Shown piece after piece: positions 1-9,700 of a stretch of DNA of 45,111 bases (its first letter is position 1; each line of letters begins with the position of its first letter). The position numbers were made by a program, and so were the translations under genes. Under the pieces are notes generated by a model, which worked only from the letters and a program-made list of their open reading frames with translations, was not told the origin of the DNA and searched no databases. The DNA comes from a virus. The stretch spans positions 1 through 45,111 of the IMG/VR virus record IMGVR_UViG_3300049783_000416, one strand, 5' to 3'.

Positions 1-891
1 TCAAATAGAAGTGTGCCAGTTGGTATAGACAGTGAAATAGATATTTGTACACTTACGTTTAGTATTCCTATATATGTTAGTCCCCCAACTAAAGTGCGCA
101 AAATGGGTGTTATTACTAATATTATTACAAGCATGTTTGACGAGAAGTTAGGCACTATTGAAGATGGTGTAAGTAAGCCTGTACTAAATGCGTATGATGA
201 TGTGCCAAGAGCAGGAGTTACTCAAGGCGAGTTTGGCAGAACAGCAGTCTCCGACACAACTGCGCAAATGGCTAATGTTAATTATGCTACGTGGGGGGCG
301 TTTGTAGACGGTGACTCTGTACAATTGTTCTCAAATGGCATGGTTGGTAATAAAAACTGGAGAGAAATCTTCGAAGCATTGCCAGGTATGTATGCAGCTG
401 ACGTAAGTCGCGTATACTTTACTAGCCAAGATAATGCAAGTACAATCACAGGCACATTTACACTAAGTCCGTTTGACGAAGCTAAAATACTCGTTAATTG
501 GGATACTGATAGTTTTCCAAGTGACACTGTCATTAGCGGACGTACTAGTATTGACTATATTATAGATCCAACTAATTACAACCCTAGTACTATTAAAACA
601 GGCGGTGTACGTTTGTTGTTGCTGAACGATGTCGGTGATGCTACTGCTACTCAATCACCAGTTGCGTGGCAAAACACAGATACAAGTGCATTAGTTGCAA
701 GCGCAAACGATATTATTGAATGGAATGGTTCTAAGTGGAATATTGTATTTGACGCAAGTGCTGCAACAGAAGTTACATATACTACTAATTTAAATACAAG
801 TGTGCAGTACAGATTTAAGAACAATGAATGGCTATTAAGTATTGATGGCGATTATCCAGTTGGCACGTGGAGAGTTGAACTAGCAGGCTAA
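1..891 (+). CDS. gp15-like tail sheath stabiliser/completion protein (5' partial)
   Basis: The reading frame is open from the first base of the window, so the N-terminus is missing; a GTG at 13 is probably internal. Near the visible start there is a segment, TFSIPIYVSPPTKVRKMGVI, of the type I recall from cyanophage gp15 proteins. The C-terminal half has an aromatic-rich beta pattern (AW.NTD, NDIIEWNGSKWNIVFD, QYRFKNNEWLLS, ending GTWRVEL). In T4, gp15 caps the proximal tail tube and sheath and joins the tail to the head. It lies on the plus strand, opposite to the capsid and fibre genes, and is followed after 8 bases by a NUDIX gene. The assignment rests on remembered family patterns rather than a search; another neck or tail-completion protein is the main alternative. 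Confidence 0.62.
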   Translation, partial: SNRSVPVGIDSEIDICTLTFSIPIYVSPPTKVRKMGVITNIITSMFDEKLGTIEDGVSKPVLNAYDDVPRAGVTQGEFGRTAVSDTTAQMANVNYATWGAFVDGDSVQLFSNGMVGNKNWREIFEALPGMYAADVSRVYFTSQDNASTITGTFTLSPFDEAKILVNWDTDSFPSDTVISGRTSIDYIIDPTNYNPSTIKTGGVRLLLLNDVGDATATQSPVAWQNTDTSALVASANDIIEWNGSKWNIVFDASAATEVTYTTNLNTSVQYRFKNNEWLLSIDGDYPVGTWRVELAG

Positions 892-899
892 TTATATGT

Positions 900-1340
900 A
901 TGAACAATCGTATTACATGTAGCGGTGCGCTATTTTACACCTTAGATACAAATAGATTTTTATTCCTTCACAGAGCGCAAGGTAAGCGTAATAATCTGTG
1001 GGGACTTGTTGGTGGTACTAACGAAGGTGCCGAAACTCCGTGGGAAGGTCTTACTCGAGAAATTGAAGAAGAAATTGGATTTGTTCCAGAAATTAAAAAG
1101 ACACTTCCGTTAGAAAGTTTTATATCTCCTGATAGTAAATTTTATTTCCATACTTATTTGTGTGTAGTACAAGAAGAATTTATTCCTAACCTCAATAATG
1201 AACATAACGGCTATGCTTGGTGTAGTTTTAGTAAATGGCCTAAGCCATTACATCACGGATTGCGCAACACACTTCAAAGTAAAGTTAACTTAACTAAGTT
1301 AGAAACTGTTTTTCAAACAATCAATTTACTTGACAAATAA
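900..1340 (+). CDS. NUDIX hydrolase
   Basis: This 146-aa protein carries a perfect Nudix box (G-x5-E-x7-REUxEExGU) at residues 39-61, containing REIEEEIGF. NUDIX enzymes hydrolyse nucleoside diphosphates linked to another group, using Mg2+ bound by the box glutamates. The short domain with an early beta strand (RITCSGALFY) resembles small GDP-mannose mannosyl hydrolase-type or mutT-type proteins, but substrate cannot be read from sequence. It follows gp15 by 8 bases with no convincing ribosome-binding site in front of ATG 900, so translation may be coupled to gp15. Its last codons (LDK-stop) contain the -35 box of the next promoter. Proximity to the ADP-heptose genes makes a nucleotide-sugar substrate attractive, but that is inference. 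Confidence 0.9.
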   Translation: MNNRITCSGALFYTLDTNRFLFLHRAQGKRNNLWGLVGGTNEGAETPWEGLTREIEEEIGFVPEIKKTLPLESFISPDSKFYFHTYLCVVQEEFIPNLNNEHNGYAWCSFSKWPKPLHHGLRNTLQSKVNLTKLETVFQTINLLDK

Positions 1341-1358
1341 CCTAAAAGATAGTATAAT
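1330..1358 (+). promoter_or_regulatory. perfect-consensus sigma70 promoter for hldE-hldD-cupin
   Basis: TTGACA at 1330-1335 and TATAAT at 1353-1358 are separated by exactly 17 bases. The -35 box lies in the last codons of the NUDIX gene. With usual spacing the first transcribed base is about 1365, the A of the hldE ATG, which predicts a leaderless mRNA. No Shine-Dalgarno sequence is visible before that ATG, in agreement. Confidence 0.8.
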
Positions 1359-1364
1359 AACATT

Positions 1365-2504
1365 ATGAAAGTATTAGTTCTCGGCGATGTAATAATCGAC
1401 AAATATATCTATGGCACATCAGAACGTTTAAGTCCTGAGGCGCCTGTGCCTGTGGTTAAGTACCAGCGTGAAGTTGAAACACTCGGCGGCGCTGGGCTTG
1501 TTTACGAAAACTTAAAAAGCCTAGGTGTCGACGTAACACTATTTGAAACTGAACAGCCTAGTAGCATTAAAACTAGAGTAATTTGTGACGGACATTATGT
1601 TACACGCATTGACGATGATAAACATGCAGACAGTACAGCAGTACTAGAAACTATAGAGTTGCATGACTTTTCAGAATACAAGTATGTTATATTAAGTGAT
1701 TATAATAAAGGTGTGTTAGACGAGTCGCTTGAAATTATCGAACACATTAACAAATTTAATTGTAAAATAATTGTAGATCCTAAAGAACATGCAAATCAGT
1801 ATAAGGACGCATGGCTAGTAAAGCCCAACTACAAAGAGTTTGACGAGTTTGGATTTACGTTTTGGCAAAGTAATATTATTACAACTAAAGCCGGGGACAA
1901 TGTTGTTGCTACAATAGATAATGTAGATTACAATATTCCAGTTGAATCTGTAGAAGTATCAGATGTTACAGGAGCAGGAGATTGTTTCTTGGCCGCATTT
2001 GTATACGGATTAACAAAGCAATACAATCATAAGAAGTGTTTAGAACTTGCCGTTAAAGGTTCTAGGGAAGCAGTTAAGCACGTAGGCACACACACGCTTA
2101 CTATAAGCGATATAGAAGAACGCATAGTGTTTACTAACGGAGTCTTTGACATACTACACACAGGACATTTTGAGCTACTAGCTGAAGCAAAATCGCTTGG
2201 CGATAAACTAGTTGTAGGTATTAATAGTGACGCAAGTGTAAAGCGTCTTAAGGGTGAAGACCGGCCTATTAATGATGCTGTAAAGCGTATTAGACAATTA
2301 GAAATATTGCCTTGGGTTGATAGAGTTGTATTGTTTAGTGACGATACACCATACGAATTAATTAAAAAATTAAAGCCGCACGTTATTGTAAAGGGCGGTG
2401 ATTACACAGTAGAACAAGTTGTAGGACACGATTTGGCTGAGGTGCATCTTGTGCCTACAGTTGAAGGATATTCAACAACACAGATTATAGAGGCAAGCAA
2501 ATGA
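1365..2504 (+). CDS. hldE: compact bifunctional HldE-like heptose kinase/adenylyltransferase
   Basis: The product (379 aa) has two domains. Residues 1-245 are a PfkB/ribokinase-type sugar kinase with SPEAPVPVVK, LSDYNKG, VDPK, VKPN and the catalytic VTGAGDC motif (Asp206). Residues about 253-379 are a cytidylyltransferase-like domain with the HTGH nucleotide-binding motif (265-268), KRLKGEDRP, KGGDY (343-347) and STTQII near the end. In E. coli HldE these halves make heptose 1,7-bisphosphate and ADP-D-glycero-beta-D-manno-heptose. Compared with the 477-aa E. coli enzyme, about 30 residues of the kinase lid and most of the interdomain linker are missing, and GGAANV reads GGAGLV. The isomerase GmhA and phosphatase GmhB are not in the window and would have to come from the host or elsewhere. 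The start is leaderless and overlaps hldD by 4 bases at the end. Confidence 0.88.
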   Translation: MKVLVLGDVIIDKYIYGTSERLSPEAPVPVVKYQREVETLGGAGLVYENLKSLGVDVTLFETEQPSSIKTRVICDGHYVTRIDDDKHADSTAVLETIELHDFSEYKYVILSDYNKGVLDESLEIIEHINKFNCKIIVDPKEHANQYKDAWLVKPNYKEFDEFGFTFWQSNIITTKAGDNVVATIDNVDYNIPVESVEVSDVTGAGDCFLAAFVYGLTKQYNHKKCLELAVKGSREAVKHVGTHTLTISDIEERIVFTNGVFDILHTGHFELLAEAKSLGDKLVVGINSDASVKRLKGEDRPINDAVKRIRQLEILPWVDRVVLFSDDTPYELIKKLKPHVIVKGGDYTVEQVVGHDLAEVHLVPTVEGYSTTQIIEASK

Positions 2505-3322
2505 AAATATTAGTCACAGGAAACAACGGCTTTATTGGTAAAAATATTTCACATTACTTACAAAGTAAAGGTCACGAAGTAGAAGGATGGGAATGGCAAC
2601 CTGGTGTACTTCCTAGTACAGAAGACTTTGACTGGTGTATACACACTGGTGCAATTAGTAGTACAACATACACTGATGTAGATCAAATACTAGAGCAAAA
2701 CTTTGAGTTTACTGTTAGGCTTGCACAGATATGCGAAAACTTTGGTACTAATTTACAATACGCATCAAGTGCAAGTGTATACGGTCCTACTACGCATTTT
2801 ACAGAAGATGGCAAGTTACTTCCAGTAAGTCCTTATGCATGGTCAAAGTATTTGTTTGACAGATTCTTAAATCAGTATCTTGAAGAGTTTCAAATTAAAA
2901 TACAAGGCTTCCGTTACTTTAACGTATACGGGCCTGGGGAAGAAAATAAAGGCGATCAAGCAAGTCCTTATACTAAGTTTACTAAGCAAGCAAAAGAAGA
3001 TGGTGTTATAACACTGTTTGAAGATAGCGAAAATTTTAAAAGAGACTTTGTTTGTGTCGAAGACATTTGTCGCGCACACGAACTTATGTTTGATTCGGAA
3101 TCAACTGGAATATTCAATATTGGTACTGGCACAGCTACTAGTTTTGAAACAGTAGCAAACGCAATTGCTACAAAGCATAACGCTGCTATAAATTATATTC
3201 CAATACCTGAAAATATAAAGGCACAATACCAAAAGTATACTTGTGCAAACTTAACTAAACTTAACAATGCAATAGATATGCAATGGACATCAATAGAGGA
3301 TTATATCAATGGAACCAACTAG
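2501..3322 (+). CDS. hldD: HldD-like ADP-L-glycero-D-manno-heptose 6-epimerase
   Basis: This is a short-chain (extended SDR) nucleotide-sugar epimerase of 273 aa. It shows the Rossmann GxxGxxG at residues 7-13, the YxxxK catalytic pair Y112/K116, and stretches close to E. coli HldD/RfaD: HTGAISSTT, YASSASVYG, GFRYFNVYGPGE, SENFKRDFVCV and GIFNIGTGTATSF. HldD inverts C6 of ADP-heptose using bound NADP. At 273 aa it is about 35 residues shorter than the E. coli enzyme. Its ATG overlaps the hldE stop codon in an ATGA arrangement and its end overlaps the cupin gene by 14 bases, so the three genes are translationally linked. The match is specific enough to prefer HldD over other sugar epimerases, though the substrate is unproven. 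Confidence 0.88.
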   Translation: MKILVTGNNGFIGKNISHYLQSKGHEVEGWEWQPGVLPSTEDFDWCIHTGAISSTTYTDVDQILEQNFEFTVRLAQICENFGTNLQYASSASVYGPTTHFTEDGKLLPVSPYAWSKYLFDRFLNQYLEEFQIKIQGFRYFNVYGPGEENKGDQASPYTKFTKQAKEDGVITLFEDSENFKRDFVCVEDICRAHELMFDSESTGIFNIGTGTATSFETVANAIATKHNAAINYIPIPENIKAQYQKYTCANLTKLNNAIDMQWTSIEDYINGTN

Positions 3323-3707
3323 ATTACAAGGCGTTGTACAAAAAGGGTGGGGCTACGAATTAATTTGGGCTACTAATGACAAGTACTGCGGTAAAATTAT
3401 GTTCTTTGAACAAGAAAACGCAATGTTTTCAATGCATTTTCATAAAGAAAAAGATGAAACATGGTTTGTAAATACTGGACGATTTAAAGTACAATGGATT
3501 GATACTACTAATGCTGCGTTATATGAAAAAGAATTAAAAGAAGGCGATGTTTGGCATAACCCACCTTTGCAACCGCATAGACTAGTTTGCTTACAAGCAG
3601 GCTCAAGTATCACTGAAGTTAGTACAGCAGACAGTGTTGAGGATAATTATCGCGTTGCGCCTGGAGACAGTCAAAGGTTATCTTCTGAACAGCCCCCAAC
3701 TGTCTAA
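3309..3707 (+). CDS. cupin-fold sugar-isomerase-like protein
   Basis: This 132-aa single-domain cupin has the metal motif HFHKEKDE (His43, His45, Glu50) followed by NTG, and a second motif NPPLQPHR with His90. The opening KGWGYELIW and the ending STADSVEDNYRVAPGDSQ resemble the cupin domain of type II mannose-6-phosphate isomerases and related small sugar-nucleotide cupins. It starts inside the end of hldD, so it belongs to the ADP-heptose operon, where a sugar-phosphate or nucleotide-sugar isomerisation step is plausible. A binding-only role cannot be excluded. It converges with the 2223-aa tail gene, leaving only 7 bases between the two stop codons and no clear terminator. Confidence 0.75.
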   Translation: MEPTRLQGVVQKGWGYELIWATNDKYCGKIMFFEQENAMFSMHFHKEKDETWFVNTGRFKVQWIDTTNAALYEKELKEGDVWHNPPLQPHRLVCLQAGSSITEVSTADSVEDNYRVAPGDSQRLSSEQPPTV

Positions 3708-3714
3708 CAGCGTA

Positions 3715-6700
3715 TTAAGCTTGCGCTTCGCCCCACCTAATAATAATATTTGCATCAATAGCTGATCCAGAAACTTTATAAACATTAATAGCAAGTACAT
3801 CAGGTCCATTTGGATATGTTCCTCTGCCACCTAATGGTGTATTAGTAAGCTCTTTAAGATCGTTAAGATCTAGTGTTGAACGCTCACCCGGTACAGCAAT
3901 GAATGAGAAGATAGTCTCACCTGGTTGTGCAAACGGTGGTTGTACAAATTCAAGTGCTAGTGTACCTGAGGTAGCTTGTAATGTACCAGTGAATGCATTG
4001 TTAAACGTTACTTCGTAATAGTCAGTGCCGGCGTAGGACAGTAATGTAACAGAGTTAATTTGAGTGTTTGCTGGAACTGTTATGCCATTGTTGCCACCGG
4101 TAACAGTAGTACCAATTTTTCCAGCTGATGCGTCAAACGATGCTACAGTAAAGTATCCGTAGTTTCTGTTTGTGCCTTCAACATTAAATGGTATAGTATA
4201 TGCATCTACCGTGTTACTTGACAGGCCGTTTGCCCGGTTGCTTAGTCTAAAATACCCGTAGTTACCACTATTGTCTATATAGCCGTCTGTAATAGTAGTG
4301 TTGCTTGGAATGCCTGAGCCAGTAATTGGTTTACCTAATACTAAGCCGATATCACGTTCTCCAAATACAGCCGCAAAATCATTAGCACTTACGCTAATGT
4401 ATCGATTATTATTACCCCAGTTGTTTTGGCCACTGTTTATTACGCCTGTTATATTTGGTACTGAAGTTATATTAGCTGTTGTTGCTGCTGCGCCTGTACT
4501 CCACGTAACACCACCGCCGGAAGCAATTTGTGCAAAGCTAGGTTGTCCACCTTGAGCAACCCCGCTTAGACCTGACCAACCAACGTCATTTGGGTTGGTT
4601 GGATAGTTTTGAGGATTAAGCACTCCTTCAATAACAATGCCGCCTGCGCCTGTTTCAGATGTAACTTCTAATCCTGTTAACAATAACTGTGCTCTGTTTA
4701 ATAGTTCTCTTGTTCCTAAATCTCCAATAAGTGCGTTTGATACACTAGGAGCCAATCTAATCATAAATGCTGTTTGTTTAGTTGTAGTAACTTCAACAGC
4801 AGTTTCTGCGTATGAGAAAATGTAACCACGATCTGAGTCAAAGCCGCCATCTGTAATAAACGCACTACCCCAGTGACTAATTAACGGAGTAATTGTTTGT
4901 GATATTAATATTACTCCTGTTCTATCAGCGTGTGTAGCAGCTACGGCTGCTGTATAACTTCTATTTGCGCCAGCTTGGAAGTTTGTAAATGTTGCACCTC
5001 TAGTTAGTCCTGTTAGTGTGTTATCTGTTCTTCCAGTAAACGTTATAATTTCGTTGTCAATGTAAATAGTACCAGCATATGGAAAGAAACTTCCGTCAAA
5101 CAATTTAAGAGTAGTTTGACTATTAGTCATACCTGCTGCTAACTTCCCGCTTGGACCTTCGTTAGTAACTTCATAGCGTACAGGTAAGTTACCTGAGCGC
5201 ATAAATGCTTCTGTGTTTATGTTTGAGTTACGCATTCTGTGTGCAAATACAAAGTTGCCGTTTGCGCCACGTAGCATGAAGTCAATAAAACCAGCACCAT
5301 ACCAACTGTACTGAATACCAATCATTTGCATTTTAGCAATATCAATATCGTATCCACTTGGGCCTGTGCCGTCTAGCCTATCTAAGTTAAAGTCTTTTTG
5401 CTTTACTTTTTTATCAGCTACTAAGTTAATCTTTGCACCTGTAATGTTTACTACGCCGCGCCAGTCCGGAGTAACTGTCATGCCAGTTTGACTATTAACA
5501 TGCGATACAACATGTGTCATACCTTTAATAACAACTCTATCGCCAGCTTTTAGTTGATCTTGGAAACGTGTGTTTGTTCCTACAATTAAGTTATTATCAA
5601 CAGTTAATGCAATTGTTCCTGCAAGCTGTCTTGTACCAGTACGCTGATTAACACTAACGTTAGTGCCATCGAATTCCCAGAAGATACCGTTTTGATCATC
5701 AAAGATACCTGAACGTACAGTAGCACCGTGCCAAGCTACAACACTCATTTGTGAGCCAAATCCTAGTACAGCAGTTGTTGCTCCTAGTCTACGTACTGCG
5801 CGAACTTTAAATGTGCGCTCGTCTACTACTTCCTCTACAGTATAATCAAACTTTGGAGGAACAGCAGTTTGTTCGCCACTATTAAATCCTGGTGTCTCTA
5901 CACCTATAAGTCTAACTATGCCACCTGGTTGTACGCCATGATCGTTGTCATCTGTTACAATAGTAATTAACGAGTTAACTTCAACACCGTCTGCTGTAAT
6001 ACTGCGTATATCGTAACTTGGAGCAAACAATGCACCAGTTGTATACATAATACCTTTACCAGACTGATATCTAATATATTTTTTACTTTGACGTATTGCT
6101 TGTGCGCCGTGTTGTGGTCCGCCCGTTCCTAACATAACACCGCCATCAAATGGCCTGTGTACAAAGAAGCTATCTGGTCTTGGATATACTGCGCCTTGTA
6201 TTACGTTGCTAGAAGTATCAATTGCTCCAACTGCTCTTGCTTGGAATCTTAAACTATTTACTGTAGGTATATTTGTAGCAATGTACGATCCTGCTGTTAA
6301 GTTGTGATTGTTGCCGGCAGCATCTGATGTAATAGTAGTAATAAATGAAGCTCCGGGTACTAATCCGTGTGCATTATCAAACGTAGCATCAATAATTGCA
6401 ATAGCACTAAACGTAATACTTTGATTAATTGATATAGGTGCTGTTGTAGCTTCTGTCATAGTTATTGTTGATATTAAATCAAGGTTGGTGCCATAATTAG
6501 CTATTGCTGCATTGGGGGTTGTTCCCCCAATAGCGCCGGTGCCGGCATTAATATTTGATACAGTTAATACTATATCATTTGCAGGTGATGCGCCATCAAA
6601 TGCTGTTCCTGGAAGAATAATTCTGTCGCCGAGTGCGTAGCCTGTGCCTAGAGCACTAGGTGTAACTGAATCATAAGATGTAAAGTTTTTGTTAATTTCA

Positions 6701-9700
6701 AATGTTGCGCCTGCACCTAAGATTGGCATGTTACTCGGAGATACTGCTGTGTATGGGCCGCCTGCTGTTGCTGCTGTGCCTGAGCTTGAAATGCCAGTAA
6801 TTACACCAGTTGTTACAGCATCAATAGCAGTAACATTAATAGTAAGGTTGTTTGCAGGACTTGTACCCGACAGCACCACGCCGCCTACTGTTAATACTTG
6901 TCCAGCTCCATAGAAAGTACCGCCTGTATTTATAGATGTTGTGTAACCACTGCCCGAGATTGCAACATCAAAAGTTGCACCTGTACCAACTTTGTTTGCT
7001 GATACTACGGCGTAGTTGCTACCAGTTGTTGTACCAGAACCAGTTGCTGTGATAGCAGTAATATCTCCTGTTCCTCCAACGTTATCAATTGTAATCGTTA
7101 AATCATTTGCTGGAGTTGCGCCACCTAGTGAAGTACCTAGTATTACAAATGTCTCAGTAGGCTGATAATCACCGCCTGCTTGGGTAATTGATACAGCATA
7201 GTTACCGTTTGAAGCAGCAATGCCAAACACTGCTGATGTACCAGATGATCCAGCATATGTTCCAAGTCCTATTATTGATGTTGAAAAGCTAAGATTTACA
7301 AAAGGCGGAGTACCAGTAGCTGTTGATCCAGTTATTGCTCCACTTCCATCAACAGTATCAACAACAATATATAAATCATTAGCTGGTGATGTGCCTCCTA
7401 TATCAGAACCTAGTATTTCAACCAAGTCAGCTACTACAAAACTTGCTGACGCATCAGTTGTGTCTAAACCAACACCAGTAATCGATATTGATGCAATAGC
7501 ATCAGATGCGCCAACAGTGTCAATTGTTATTGTTGCATTATTTCCTGGTGTTACACCACCTAAGTTTTCACCTAGTATTGTAAATGTTTCATTCACTACA
7601 AAGTCTTGACCTGCTGTTGTAATAGTTGCAGTATATGCAGTTCCTGTTTTGGTTACAGCAAATTTTGCTCCGAAGCCTACGCTACCGGCATATGACATTG
7701 TTGGTGATGCAAATACAACTGTTCCAGATGATTGGGTAACTGAAGTATATGATCCTGCTGTGTACGCTAAGTCCCAACGTGCTCCAGTACCTGTGGGTGT
7801 ATATGATCCTGGTATGCCAGTTAATGATAATGCGCCGTCCCAATGTACACCTGCGTGTGTTACAGTAAGTATTCCGCCATTAGCTGCAACAGAGGCTACA
7901 GTTATAACTATATCGTTAGTGACTGACAGGCCACCTAAAGTTATGCCGTCTAGTTTAAGTCTATCACCTATTTTATAAAGCGTGCCTGCTGCATTTACTG
8001 CAACAGTGTATGTGCGTCCTGCGTTCCCGTCGAGCGCAATATTAAATGTTGCATTGATACCGTTGTTAGTGTCGTTTGTCCCGCCGATGCCCGGATATGT
8101 CTTTTTGTTTGGTACTATAGCTGCTGTAAATGCATCTGTAACATCAATATAAGTTGCTGTTACGTTATTAATATAAGTTGCAGTGCCATCGCCTTTGTCT
8201 AGGGCTAAGTTAGGGACTATACCAGTAGTGTCTTCAAGATACACTCGAGTTCCTGCAATAGCAGTGTTATCAGTTACTATTGGAGTTAAGTAGGTGCCGC
8301 CGCCTGCACTAGTATCAATAATACTAGTTACCTGCGAGCCTGTTGGTATAGCTGCGTTAGTAAGTGGAGAACCAATTTCTGGGGCGCCCCCATCAAATGG
8401 TATAATTGTTTCGCCAGTTGCTATTCCTAATTGAGTAGTTATTGTTCCTGAGCTACCATTACTTACAACTGTAAATGTTGGATTACCAATTGTTGCTCCT
8501 GTGTAAAAACCAGCTTGTCTTAACTGTGTATATGTTGTAGATAATGTTGTTGGATTAACTGTACCAACTTTAGATTTTGCATAAAAAGTAAAGGTACTAG
8601 TTGTTGGGATTTCTACAATAACAAAGCTACCCTCGGCTCTTGCTGCACCATTAACACTATCTTCAAGTGCTTTAATAGTAATAGGAGTGCCTGCTGTAAA
8701 GCCATGTGGCCCTACTGTTGTAACAGTAATTAATGATTGACCAATGCCGTCGGTGCCTGCTGATGCGTCAGTTACTACGCTAACTACTTGAGTGTCAGTG
8801 CCTGGTACTTCGTATACACTTGGATATCCTCTAAGTGTTGCTATAGCTGCCCACTTAGTAGGCTGCAAGCCGTACTCAAAGTCAGCATCAAGCATTGATA
8901 ATGGATTTGCTGCACGTGGACGTTCAATGGCATCTGTACCAAAGTCGTATGGTCTAGTAGTTACAACACTCTTTCCGTTTTCAATTTGTTCTACAAAAAG
9001 TTGTATGTCATCTGTACTGCTATGTGCGCTAGTATTATAATTTAATTTAATAGTAGTTATGCCGTCAGTAATTTGTAAAAATTTAGCAAAGTCTGGATCT
9101 TCAGTAACACTGTTAGTACTAATGGTTACTACGCCACCAGTAGTAATACTAGTAAAGTTATATATTACTTCACTTTTAGTACTATTAGTAATCAGCAGTA
9201 TTTCGTCAATACTGTACTTGCCTTGGAACTTAACCGAACCAACACCTTCATTTACAAGCTTAGGCAGTGATAGTAAACCGTTTTGTATAGTGTCTACTGT
9301 GTTGAACGCTAGTGTGTTAATTTTTGCTGCTGGTCCAGATGTTACTGAATTTGTTACAGCACTTGAAAATGTATGTAATGATGTATCTGAACTGATGCCT
9401 ACACTAGCAGTTACAGTAGTACTAGTTACCGATGTAATAGTAATTGGTGCGTAATAATACGGGTCTTTGCCTTTGGTGTTTGGGACACCTGATGCTCTTG
9501 GATACGGATGTAGCGTTGCGTTGCCATCAAGAGCACAAGTAAATGTTATGCCTGCAGGAGCAATATGTATTTCGTCTCCTACTTGAAGCGTATGACTGCC
9601 AATTGTTATTGTCATTTTTCCAGTAGTAGGAATGTATGTTGCGTCAGTTGGTGTAAATTGTGCTGTTGCTTCAGTTGCAGTACCTGATGTTGTTTGTACT

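Noticed and set aside
6927-6934. TATAAATA on the minus strand in the 2223-aa gene
   Set aside because: It is inside coding sequence with no following gene start and is expected in AT-rich DNA.
7220-7609. Open frames on the plus strand opposite the tail genes (also at 35574-36146, 10385-10864 and others)
   Set aside because: They lie wholly within real genes, have low-complexity valine/proline/serine translations reflecting repeats on the other strand, and lack ribosome-binding sites.
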